Shown here: positions 1 through 5,195 of the stretch, in pieces
How the letters are laid out: each line of letters starts with the position of its first letter
How positions within the stretch are numbered: position 1 is the stretch's first letter
From: Nitrospirales bacterium
GTDB taxonomy: Bacteria > Nitrospirota > Nitrospiria > Nitrospirales > UBA8639
Length of the DNA: 13,254 nucleotides
Assembly (NCBI GenBank): GCA_021604265.1
Contig: BQIY01000022.1
Coordinates: 1-13,254 of the forward strand
Direction: 5' to 3'
Position numbers and translations under genes: made by a program
Notes under the pieces: generated by a model
Told to the model about the DNA's origin: nothing
The model's database searches: none
What the model saw: only the letters and a program-made list of their open reading frames with translations

Positions 1-686
1 GGTGTTGCAAATCGTTTGATTAGTGAAGTCGGACGCACCCTCTGAAAGAATTCCTCTTCGAATTCCTTGAACGTCTTCCCTTCTTGCTTGGCGAGATCTT
101 CAACGAAGTCACTGACGCCTCGTGACTTGGTCGGTCCTGGCAGCACGCTGTTGACCGTAATTCCTGTTCCGGCAACGGCTTCCGCAAGCCCACGCGAAAT
201 AGCCAACTGGGCGGTCTTGGTCATGCCGTAATGGATCATCTCAGCAGGAATTTGAACTCCACTTTCACTTGAGATAAAGACAATGCGGCCCCAGTTTTGC
301 CGTCTCATCGTCGGCAGATAAAGACGACATAGACGCACGCCACTCAGGACATTCACATCAAAAAACCGCCGCCAATCATCATCCGGAATATCTTCGAACG
401 ACACAGGCTCAAAAATCCCGAGATTGTTCACCAAAATTTCGACACCGGGATGTTGTTGGCCTAATTGTTCTGCTGCCGCTTCCGTCGAAAGATCACCGGC
501 AAACCCGATTAATTCGCCTGACAAGCCGGGAGCGAGTTTCTCAATCGCCTCATCAACGGACGTCTGAGAGCGACCATTGATAATGACTCGAGCTCCTTCG
601 GAACCAAGTGCTTTGGCAATCGCGTATCCAATACCAGCAGTGCTGCCGGTCACGAGACATAATTTATCACGTAATTTCAAATCCAT
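1..686 (-). CDS. SDR-family NAD(P)-dependent oxidoreductase (3' end off window)
   Basis: A short-chain dehydrogenase/reductase; its substrate cannot be told. The 228 visible residues read in one frame from ATG at 686 to the window edge. They show the Rossmann glycine motif TGSTAGIG at residues 13-20, NNLG at 87-90, the structural Asn in VNVLSG (N112), and the catalytic Ser-Tyr-Lys set as S140 and YGMTK (Y153, K157) with the canonical 13-residue Ser-Tyr spacing. VNSVLPGPTKS (178-188) follows the usual post-catalytic PG motif. Family members are about 250-265 residues, so roughly 30 C-terminal residues are missing. The start is well supported: AAGGAGG lies at 691-697, four bases before the ATG. 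The neighbours are a broken dehydrogenase remnant and an HxlR regulator, a common setting for oxidoreductases induced by electrophiles; co-regulation is inferred. Confidence 0.93.
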   Translation of the reverse strand, partial: MDLKLRDKLCLVTGSTAGIGYAIAKALGSEGARVIINGRSQTSVDEAIEKLAPGLSGELIGFAGDLSTEAAAEQLGQQHPGVEILVNNLGIFEPVSFEDIPDDDWRRFFDVNVLSGVRLCRLYLPTMRRQNWGRIVFISSESGVQIPAEMIHYGMTKTAQLAISRGLAEAVAGTGITVNSVLPGPTKSRGVSDFVEDLAKQEGKTFKEFEEEFFQRVRPTSLIKRFAT

Positions 687-690
687 ACGG

Positions 691-697
691 CCTCCTT
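691..697 (-). promoter_or_regulatory. Ribosome binding site of the SDR gene
   Basis: AAGGAGG reads on the minus strand four bases upstream of the ATG at 686. It is one of the few strong Shine-Dalgarno sequences in the window and fixes the start of the SDR gene. Confidence 0.75.
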
Positions 698-699
698 AC

Positions 700-990
700 T
701 TCATTGTCCTAATATACAGATTACCAGTACCTCGACGATCGAATAACGATTCCCAAGCGATGAAGCTGGGTAACAGTAGCGCAGCGCGCCTCTCCAATAA
801 CTGCGACGATAGGGTTCTTGCCGGCGATGCGCTCATCGACCAGCTGAGACAGCCTTGAACTTTCGGGAGAAGTCATATCGCCAGCGTACAACACCTGGTC
901 GCCAACGGTAAAATTTTCTGCCTCTGAATCGACGTCCGTGACTTTACCATCGCATCCCAACCTAAGTAGCGGTGTCGTCTCGGGTACGTC
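700..990 (-). pseudogene. Frameshifted remnant of a zinc-type alcohol dehydrogenase/quinone oxidoreductase
   Basis: Only the N-terminal-middle part (about 95 of about 340 residues) of a zinc-binding alcohol dehydrogenase-like protein (MDR superfamily, quinone oxidoreductase type) remains. In one frame (about 990 down to 817) the minus strand reads LRLGCDGKVTDV, then NFTVGDQVLYAGDMTSP, then QLVDERIAGK. These match the family pattern LGWDAAGxVxxVG / FxVGDxVxYAGDxTxPG / LVDERIVGxKP. From about 816 the match jumps to the next frame: TLSSQLLERRAALLPSFIAW, then ESLFDRRGTGN. This corresponds to the family's [26 protein letters not shown]. So there is a frameshift near 814-817, two residues are lost after LGCD, and several consensus residues are changed. 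The C-terminal nucleotide-binding half is absent, and the SDR gene begins just beyond. The boundaries are approximate. Confidence 0.72.
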
Positions 991-1036
991 TTGGGTGCAC
1001 AGTGTTATTGCTCCCCAAGATAGGATATACTCACAG

Positions 1037-1061
1037 ACTTAACAAGTACGCACAATATTGT
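1037..1061. promoter_or_regulatory. Candidate operator/promoter region of hxlR
   Basis: Two dyads lie close together upstream of the HxlR start: ACTT-AAC-AAGT at 1037-1047 and the perfect 10-base palindrome ACAATATTGT at 1052-1061. TAATAT at 1061-1066 could be a -10 element, though no good -35 is seen. HxlR-family dimers bind short AT-rich inverted repeats near their own promoters, so autoregulation here is plausible but inferred. Confidence 0.35.
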
Positions 1062-1097
1062 AATATAGACACATAAAGTATACCAATGAGGTGAACA

Positions 1098-1451
1098 ATG
1101 AGATTTGAACGCTACAATTGTTCAGCTGCTTGTCCTATCGAAGCCGCGTTAGAGTTGATTGGCGGGAAATGGAAAGGCATGGCGCTGTACCATCTGCTGG
1201 ATGGCAAAAAACGGTTCAATGAGTTGAAGCGGGAGGTGAATGGAGTGACCCAACGAATGCTGACCAAGCAACTCAGAGAATTAGAAGGTGATGGACTAAT
1301 TTCCAGGCATGTCTACGCCGAAGTACCGCCAAAGGTCGAATACTGCCTGACAGCCAAAGGGAAAGCTCTTCGTCCAATCTTATTAGCACTGGAAAAGTGG
1401 GGAACACGTCATGCGTTGCCGAAAGCAGCATCCCAAGGAAGCGGTGCTTGA
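1098..1451 (+). CDS. HxlR-family winged-helix transcriptional regulator
   Basis: A DNA-binding regulator of the HxlR family (MarR-like winged helix, acts as a dimer), 117 residues, a normal length. The N-terminus carries [20 protein letters not shown] (residues 7-26), the family signature. [20 protein letters not shown] (39-58) forms the recognition helix-turn-helix, and [14 protein letters not shown] (75-88) the wing. Cysteines at positions 8 and 12 fall where YodB, HypR and QorR carry thiol sensors for quinones, diamide or hypochlorite, so a redox- or electrophile-sensing role is reasonable; C83 lies in the wing. GAGGTG at 1088-1093 sits four bases before the ATG. The gene is divergent from the broken dehydrogenase and the SDR gene, its likely targets. 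Family assignment is secure; ligand and targets are inferred. Confidence 0.95.
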   Translation: MRFERYNCSAACPIEAALELIGGKWKGMALYHLLDGKKRFNELKREVNGVTQRMLTKQLRELEGDGLISRHVYAEVPPKVEYCLTAKGKALRPILLALEKWGTRHALPKAASQGSGA

Positions 1452-1496
1452 GACAAACTCTCCTGTGACAGAAGCGTTTCACCCTCAACAACAAGT

Positions 1497-1539
1497 CGTC
1501 ACCACAAAGCCTTTCCCACGTCACAGGGCTTCGGTGACG
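1497..1539. terminator. Imperfect stem-loop between convergent hxlR and gpmA
   Basis: CGTCACC (1497-1503) pairs with GGTGACG (1533-1539), and inside it AAGCC (1507-1511) pairs with GGCTT (1527-1531), leaving a small asymmetric internal loop and a 15-base apical loop. The structure lies 45 bases after the hxlR stop and about 62 bases after the gpmA stop. It has no proper T-run on either side, so it is at best a weak bidirectional terminator or an mRNA 3'-end stabiliser. Confidence 0.4.
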
Positions 1540-1601
1540 TTTCGGCTTTCTCAACTGATTGAGGTATCGTGCCAAACTTGTCGTTCGGCAATTTTTCAAT
1601 A

Positions 1602-2207
1602 TTAGAGATAACGATGATTGACGACTGTTCCCTGTTCATCAATATCATAGAGGAGCGGGGCACCAGTTGGAATATTTACTTCAAGTATTTCTTCTTTTGA
1701 TAATTGCTCAAGATGCATGACGAGTGCCCGCAAACTATTCCCATGGGCAGCGACAAGAATCGTTTTCCCTGCCAGGACTTCTGGGTAAATGCGGCGTTCA
1801 TAATAGGGGAGGACACGCTCAGCGGTATCTTTGAGACTTTCTCCGCCCGGCGGGGGGATATCATAACTCCGTCGCCATATCTTCACTTGCGCCTCGCCAA
1901 ACTTCTCCACGGTTTCTGCTTTATTTAATCCCTGAAGATCGCCATACATACGCTCATTCAATGCGGGATCTCGTTCTATCGCAAGATCTGTCTGCCCCGT
2001 CACTTCAAGAATGAGCCGCAAGGTTTCTTGTGCGCGTTTTAACCCAGAGGTGAACGCTTGATCAAAGCAATAGGGGCGCAGATTTTCTCCCGCATCTTTC
2101 GCCTCCTGGATACCTTTGGGAGTCAATTCGACATCGACCCAACCCGTAAACTTATTTTCTAAATTCCACTGCGATTCTCCATGTCGTATCAATATGAGCT
2201 GGGCCAT
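1602..2207 (-). CDS. gpmA: 2,3-bisphosphoglycerate-dependent phosphoglycerate mutase
   Basis: Interconverts 3- and 2-phosphoglycerate in glycolysis/gluconeogenesis through a phosphohistidine; cytosolic. The 201 residues contain LIRHGESQWN (6-15; H9 is the phosphorylated histidine, in the RHG motif), FTGWVDVELTPKG (20-32), SGLKRAQETL (54-63; R58), ALNERMYGDLQGLNK (82-96; E85 as acid/base) and AAHGNSLRAL (153-162; H155). The segment before GGESLKDT (121-128) is short, so this is the roughly 200-residue form lacking the loop insert of the 250-residue E. coli enzyme. An upstream in-frame ATG at 2213 would add Met-Ile, but the SD sequence AGGAGGT (2214-2220) directly abuts it and sits correctly, 6-7 bases away, for the ATG at 2207. 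The gene is monocistronic here, not with other glycolytic genes. Confidence 0.97.
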   Translation of the reverse strand: MAQLILIRHGESQWNLENKFTGWVDVELTPKGIQEAKDAGENLRPYCFDQAFTSGLKRAQETLRLILEVTGQTDLAIERDPALNERMYGDLQGLNKAETVEKFGEAQVKIWRRSYDIPPPGGESLKDTAERVLPYYERRIYPEVLAGKTILVAAHGNSLRALVMHLEQLSKEEILEVNIPTGAPLLYDIDEQGTVVNHRYL

Positions 2208-2213
2208 AATCAT

Positions 2214-2220
2214 ACCTCCT
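2214..2220 (-). promoter_or_regulatory. Ribosome binding site that decides the gpmA start
   Basis: AGGAGGT on the minus strand immediately precedes an ATG at 2213 but lies six bases from the ATG at 2207. The spacing favours the second ATG, giving a protein beginning MAQLILIRHG. Confidence 0.7.
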
Positions 2221-2288
2221 GATGCGTATAAAAAATATTGAATAGTCCTCTAGCTATTGATACCTTGCCCGGCATCCGTCTACCGTTG

Positions 2289-2372
2289 CTCGTTGCTTGT
2301 GAAGCATATCTCGCGAAAAAAATACAGAAAACTCTTCTTACAAAATACGTGATACGAACGACGAGAAACGAG
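2289..2372. repeat. ACG/CGT-rich imperfect inverted repeat, probable dispersed intergenic element
   Basis: The arms 2289-2312 and 2349-2372 are inverted copies matching at about 17 of 24 positions; the outer 12 bases (CTCGTTGCTTGT against the reverse complement of ACGAGAAACGAG) match at 10 of 12. The 36-base loop is AT-rich. The right arm is low-complexity, made of short ACG/ACGAG units (TACG, GATACG, AACG, ACGAG, AAACGAG). Such wording is typical of dispersed intergenic repeats I recall from several environmental bacterial genomes. The element lies between divergent gpmA and the following gene. Confidence 0.4.
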
Positions 2373-2444
2373 ACTACTTGCATTGCTTCTACCCAATACG
2401 TACCATGCCGAACAATCTCAATCAGCACTTTTTTATGGTGTTCT

Positions 2445-3269
2445 ATGAATTCTCAAGTTTCTTGGCAACAGCTTGCTCACTGGTGGACAACCTTAGCGCA
2501 ACGACATGAAGTTGAGGAAAAATCCCAGTTATTTTTTGCAAATGCCTTAGGATCAGATCGAGTCCTGGAACGCGTAGACCAAGAAGGCGGCGATCCTGAT
2601 TACGTCTTATTTGTTCTCCTTCGTCATTGGATTCCGCCGGTACTCCCTCCCTCCGGACGGGAACGCACATCAAAAGGCGACCCGGATTACTGGATAGAGT
2701 CGGAGCAGATTCTCAAGGCTGCTGTGGACCGCCTCCGTGAGCTCAAACCCGTCATTGATCTGCTGACGACGCCCAATCCATTGTCACAAGACATCTCACC
2801 CTCTCCGCCAATCGTTGAAGTGGAGCTCGCACGAATGCTCGAAGGGATCGCTGAAATCACAGGAAGTTACGGCGGACCCGACTACACTTCCATTGTCAAA
2901 CATTTTGACCCCATTCCTCTTCGACAAACCCAGCCCTTTAAACATAACAAACGGCATAGCGCTGAACTCTGGGTGGTCTTTCTCCTTCGAGAGCACTTTC
3001 GTACGGTTGGGTTGGGCAAGGATCGTTGCTGGCGGCTTATTGCCGATGTCGTGGCGGCGGCTGAGATTGTTCAAGGAAGCGGACAACCCTATCCACCTGG
3101 AGAACTCAAGTCTTGGTGGACAAAAAATTGGCCGCGTACCTATACCATGCTCAAAGAAAAAGGGAGCCGACTCGAAGCCACACATACGGCCTATCAAAGT
3201 GACTACCAATGGTTCAAATCTTGGTTTGCTTGGCAAACCGAACGATCAGACCATCTCCCAGCAACCTAA
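2445..3269 (+). CDS. Uncharacterised 274-residue protein with repeated GDPDY-type motifs
   Basis: I do not recognise this family. The frame is open from 2238, but the first 69 codons cross the ACG-rich repeat and read as low-quality, Thr/Ile/Ser-rich sequence, so I start at the ATG at 2445 (protein begins MNSQVSWQQLAHWW). No good SD is visible; only GGTG at 2437-2440. The protein is soluble, rich in Trp and helical, with no signal peptide or membrane segment. A motif recurs: GGDPDYVLF (48-56), KGDPDYWIE (77-85) and YGGPDYTSI (142-150). A Pro/Ser-rich linker at about 107-123 suggests two halves, with HSAELWVVFLLREHFR (171-186) and a Trp-rich C-terminus (WWTKNWP, WFKSWFAW) in the second. Base composition resembles its neighbours. 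Coding status is likely; the function is unknown. Confidence 0.75.
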   Translation: MNSQVSWQQLAHWWTTLAQRHEVEEKSQLFFANALGSDRVLERVDQEGGDPDYVLFVLLRHWIPPVLPPSGRERTSKGDPDYWIESEQILKAAVDRLRELKPVIDLLTTPNPLSQDISPSPPIVEVELARMLEGIAEITGSYGGPDYTSIVKHFDPIPLRQTQPFKHNKRHSAELWVVFLLREHFRTVGLGKDRCWRLIADVVAAAEIVQGSGQPYPPGELKSWWTKNWPRTYTMLKEKGSRLEATHTAYQSDYQWFKSWFAWQTERSDHLPAT

Positions 3270-3274
3270 GCATC

Positions 3275-3291
3275 CTCATCTCACAGATGAG
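3275..3291. terminator. Perfect 7-bp hairpin between convergent genes
   Basis: CTCATCT-CAC-AGATGAG is a perfect stem with a three-base loop. It is placed six bases after the stop of the 274-residue gene and about seven bases after the stop of the convergent DUF2628-like gene. There is no T-run immediately after it on either strand, so termination strength is uncertain, but position and perfection suit a bidirectional terminator. Confidence 0.5.
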
Positions 3292-3297
3292 ACGCGA

Positions 3298-4017
3298 TTA
3301 AAAAAACTTCGTATCTGCCGGTCGTTCTGTTGGCATCGGTTGCTCACCAACAGGGAGGTCTTGATTCATCAAGGCAAGGATCAATCCGAATTTAAATAAA
3401 TGCAGCGCCACCCCTAACCAGAGGACATAGGGTTGAATCCCTCCCTCTTCCCTTAAAATCTGTATCTGCTTCGTGGAGTCGAGTTCAGGCGATTTCCTCA
3501 CCCGCTCAATGTTGTCTTTAATATGCCAATAATATAAATAATTGGCACTGACTCCTGCACCAATCTGCCAAACAATCCCCACCGACCAGTCGCCAAACGC
3601 CAGCGCCGAAAGAACGGGACCCACCGCATAGAGAAACGCAAACATGTACATTTTGCGGTAGAGAAACCACAAAAATGAGTCTAAAAGGGCTGCCGGCCAG
3701 TGCCAACTCAATGAAAAGCGGGGGCCTTCCGGAGTTTGGAACAGTCGAAACTTCTCTTGGTAATAGCGGTAAGCCGGCCGCCAGGACCAGCCATCTTTGA
3801 CATTAAATTGAATGGACTTACTGATACCGATGGCCGATTGCCATAAGTCAGCCTCGCTCACACCAGTGGGAGAGGCTTCGGTTTCAGCTTCAGGCTCATC
3901 TTGGGTGTGGATACTGGGATCGGCTTCAGGCTGCAGTTCAGCAAATGCTGATCCGCACCGCGAGCAGTAATTGGCTTCGTCTGGATTTTGCTGTTCACAG
4001 GATTGACAGGCACGCAT
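3298..4017 (-). CDS. Zinc-ribbon membrane protein with DUF2628-like domain
   Basis: A 239-residue inner-membrane protein of unknown function. The N-terminal CQSC (4-7) and CSRC (18-21) form a short zinc ribbon of the type that begins many bacterial membrane proteins, followed by an acidic Pro/Glu/Thr linker (about 28-58). Residues about 84-135 read YYQEKFRLF ... FSLSWHWPAALLDSFLWFLY then RKMYMFAFLY. This resembles the DUF2628 pattern in which FSxNWxAF...WxxYRKM leads into membrane helices. Hydrophobic helices lie at about 124-142, 145-163 and 196-217. The frame is open 23 codons further (to 4086), but the translation there is unconvincing and the zinc ribbon begins at Met 4017. AGGAAG directly abuts this ATG, too close for a normal SD. 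The gene follows another minus-strand CxxC membrane protein, 167 bases upstream. Confidence 0.85.
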   Translation of the reverse strand: MRACQSCEQQNPDEANYCSRCGSAFAELQPEADPSIHTQDEPEAETEASPTGVSEADLWQSAIGISKSIQFNVKDGWSWRPAYRYYQEKFRLFQTPEGPRFSLSWHWPAALLDSFLWFLYRKMYMFAFLYAVGPVLSALAFGDWSVGIVWQIGAGVSANYLYYWHIKDNIERVRKSPELDSTKQIQILREEGGIQPYVLWLGVALHLFKFGLILALMNQDLPVGEQPMPTERPADTKFF

Positions 4018-4026
4018 CTTCCTGAG

Positions 4027-4055
4027 TTTATACCATCCCACCTGTGGACACACAA
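4027..4055 (-). promoter_or_regulatory. Candidate sigma-70 promoter giving a near-leaderless mRNA
   Basis: On the minus strand TTGTGT (4055-4050) is followed after exactly 17 bases by TATAAA (4032-4027). The -10 end is only nine bases from the ATG at 4017, so transcription would start within a few bases of the start codon. This would explain the lack of a properly spaced SD. The -35 matches consensus at only three of six positions. Confidence 0.4.
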
Positions 4056-4184
4056 GTTTCTTGTCTTCCGCGTACCTGTTGCACAAGAAGAATAACCTTG
4101 AAACTCGTCAAGAAGGGGAAAAGGCTTTAATCTATCTGGAAAAGAAAGAACAAACATGACCATTTATGGCCTAGCAATGAACAA

Positions 4185-4859
4185 TTACAGTTCAATATGG
4201 TCTCCATGTCGATACGCAGTATCGAGATAGTCATAGACTTCCCGTTTGACCTGGCCAAGAGGTAGAGGAGAATTGGAATCTTTTCGCCAGACAAGAGAAC
4301 AGTACCGGCATTGAGCACGAACCGATTTCTCACCATCCTCAACGCCGCCAACAACTAAAGAACGCAGACAATTTCGACAAAACGGCCCTTGGATGTATTG
4401 GCGAATTTGCAAATCAGAAAGGTCTTGTGGATTAATCTTCCCCAGGCCATGCCATATCTGATCTGTCAATGTGACTCTGACGCCAAGACACAGAATAGAC
4501 TTCGAGTGACTCTGTCGGGGAGCCTCCTGCTTCCGGTGCGATTCTTTCGACAACTCTAATTGGCAGAGCCGGCTATTCACTTCCGTTGCCCAATTTTCAA
4601 GCCGACCTTGCTGCGTCAAAGTCAATTCCAGTCGGTCTAACCGATCCGAGAGTTCAGTACATTGACTCTCTAATTGTTGACGCAACTGCAAGACCTCTTC
4701 TTGATCGACAGCTTGAAACCATCCGAGAATTCGTTTTTTCAGCGTCGACCATCTATTCCTTTCATCCTCCGATTTTTTCAATAACGGGCTCATCCACATG
4801 AAGAACACCACAAGCCCCACGATGAGTATGATCCATATCCACAATGATCCGTTGTCCAT
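4185..4859 (-). CDS. Membrane-anchored coiled-coil protein with C-terminal zinc-ribbon-like motif
   Basis: I do not recognise this 224-residue protein. It begins with one hydrophobic segment (IWIILIVGLVVFFMWM, about 8-23) followed by KK, so it is probably anchored by its N-terminus with the rest in the cytosol. Residues about 52-108 are Gln/Glu/Leu-rich with heptad spacing (EEVLQLRQQLESQCTEL and onward), a likely coiled coil. The C-terminal part has two cysteine pairs, FCRNC (160-164) and QCRYC (183-187), a probable zinc ribbon. The start is the first ATG of the frame. No SD is seen, and a nine-codon ATG-ATG frame (MMNLKSLVA) stops two bases before it. The next gene on this strand also pairs membrane segments with a zinc ribbon, so a functional link is possible but only inferred. 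Confidence 0.8.
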   Translation of the reverse strand: MDNGSLWIWIILIVGLVVFFMWMSPLLKKSEDERNRWSTLKKRILGWFQAVDQEEVLQLRQQLESQCTELSDRLDRLELTLTQQGRLENWATEVNSRLCQLELSKESHRKQEAPRQSHSKSILCLGVRVTLTDQIWHGLGKINPQDLSDLQIRQYIQGPFCRNCLRSLVVGGVEDGEKSVRAQCRYCSLVWRKDSNSPLPLGQVKREVYDYLDTAYRHGDHIEL

Positions 4860-4895
4860 TTCAGGCTACCAAACTTTTCAAGTTCATCATTTTTG

Positions 4896-4907
4896 ATCGT
4901 GCACGAT
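4896..4907. promoter_or_regulatory. Perfect 12-base palindrome ATCGTGCACGAT, operator candidate
   Basis: ATCGTGCACGAT is its own reverse complement and lies 37 bases upstream of the coiled-coil gene start, in the divergent intergenic region. Position and symmetry suit a dimeric repressor site; the protein is unknown. Confidence 0.35.
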
Positions 4908-5032
4908 TCACAAGAGAGAGATTGTACGTGAAAGATATAAAAGTACTGACCACCACATTCCTCCAATCAATCTGTTGAAGTATTTCCAACCTCAACAGAA
5001 CCCATCTCACCATAGGGCCAAACTATACCAAA

Positions 5033-5065
5033 GAGAACGCACGCTGCCCACTTATGCTCGTTCTC
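5033..5065. other. Stem-loop in the leader side of the HD-GYP gene
   Basis: GAGAACG (5033-5039) pairs perfectly with CGTTCTC (5059-5065) around a 19-base loop, about 130 bases before the HD-GYP start. GCACG (5039-5043) could instead pair with CGTGC (5074-5078), which would be exclusive with the first stem at its base. It is not a c-di-GMP riboswitch by any motif I know, and no T-run follows. Confidence 0.35.
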
Positions 5066-5195
5066 GCATATTACGTGCATTATTCATGACATTGCTCTCT
5101 GGTGGCTATAGATTCTTCTCCCGCTTCCGATACAGAAAGATAACTCGAAACCCTCATAATTAAGAGCGTTTAGTCGCCTTTCACATTTTCGCATT

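Larger units (their letters stand above)
4860..5195. other. 336-base gene-free divergent region
   Basis: It separates the minus-strand coiled-coil gene from the plus-strand HD-GYP gene. It holds AACTT-TTC-AAGTT (4872-4884), the perfect palindrome at 4896-4907 and the stem-loop at 5033-5065, each listed or discussed separately. A 62-codon open frame at 4975-5163 starts with TTG, is Arg/Pro/Ser-rich and has no SD; I do not count it as a gene. No convincing promoter for either gene could be fixed. Confidence 0.5.

Noticed and set aside
721..960. 79-codon frame as a genuine small protein
   Set aside because: Its first 48 codons match the middle of a dehydrogenase and the match then continues in another frame, so it is a pseudogene fragment rather than a gene.
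2238..2444. Open 69-codon N-terminal extension of the 274-residue protein
   Set aside because: It crosses the ACG-rich inverted repeat, reads as low-quality sequence without a domain or signal, and begins immediately beside the gpmA start; the ATG at 2445 gives a more protein-like N-terminus.
4097..4112. CTTGA/TCAAG hairpin followed by a T-rich stretch on the minus strand after the coiled-coil gene
   Set aside because: The stem is only five base pairs with a six-base loop and AT-rich; too weak to call a terminator.
4975..5163. 62-codon frame starting with TTG
   Set aside because: No SD, Arg/Pro-rich composition and overlap with the stem-loop at 5033-5065; looks like chance.
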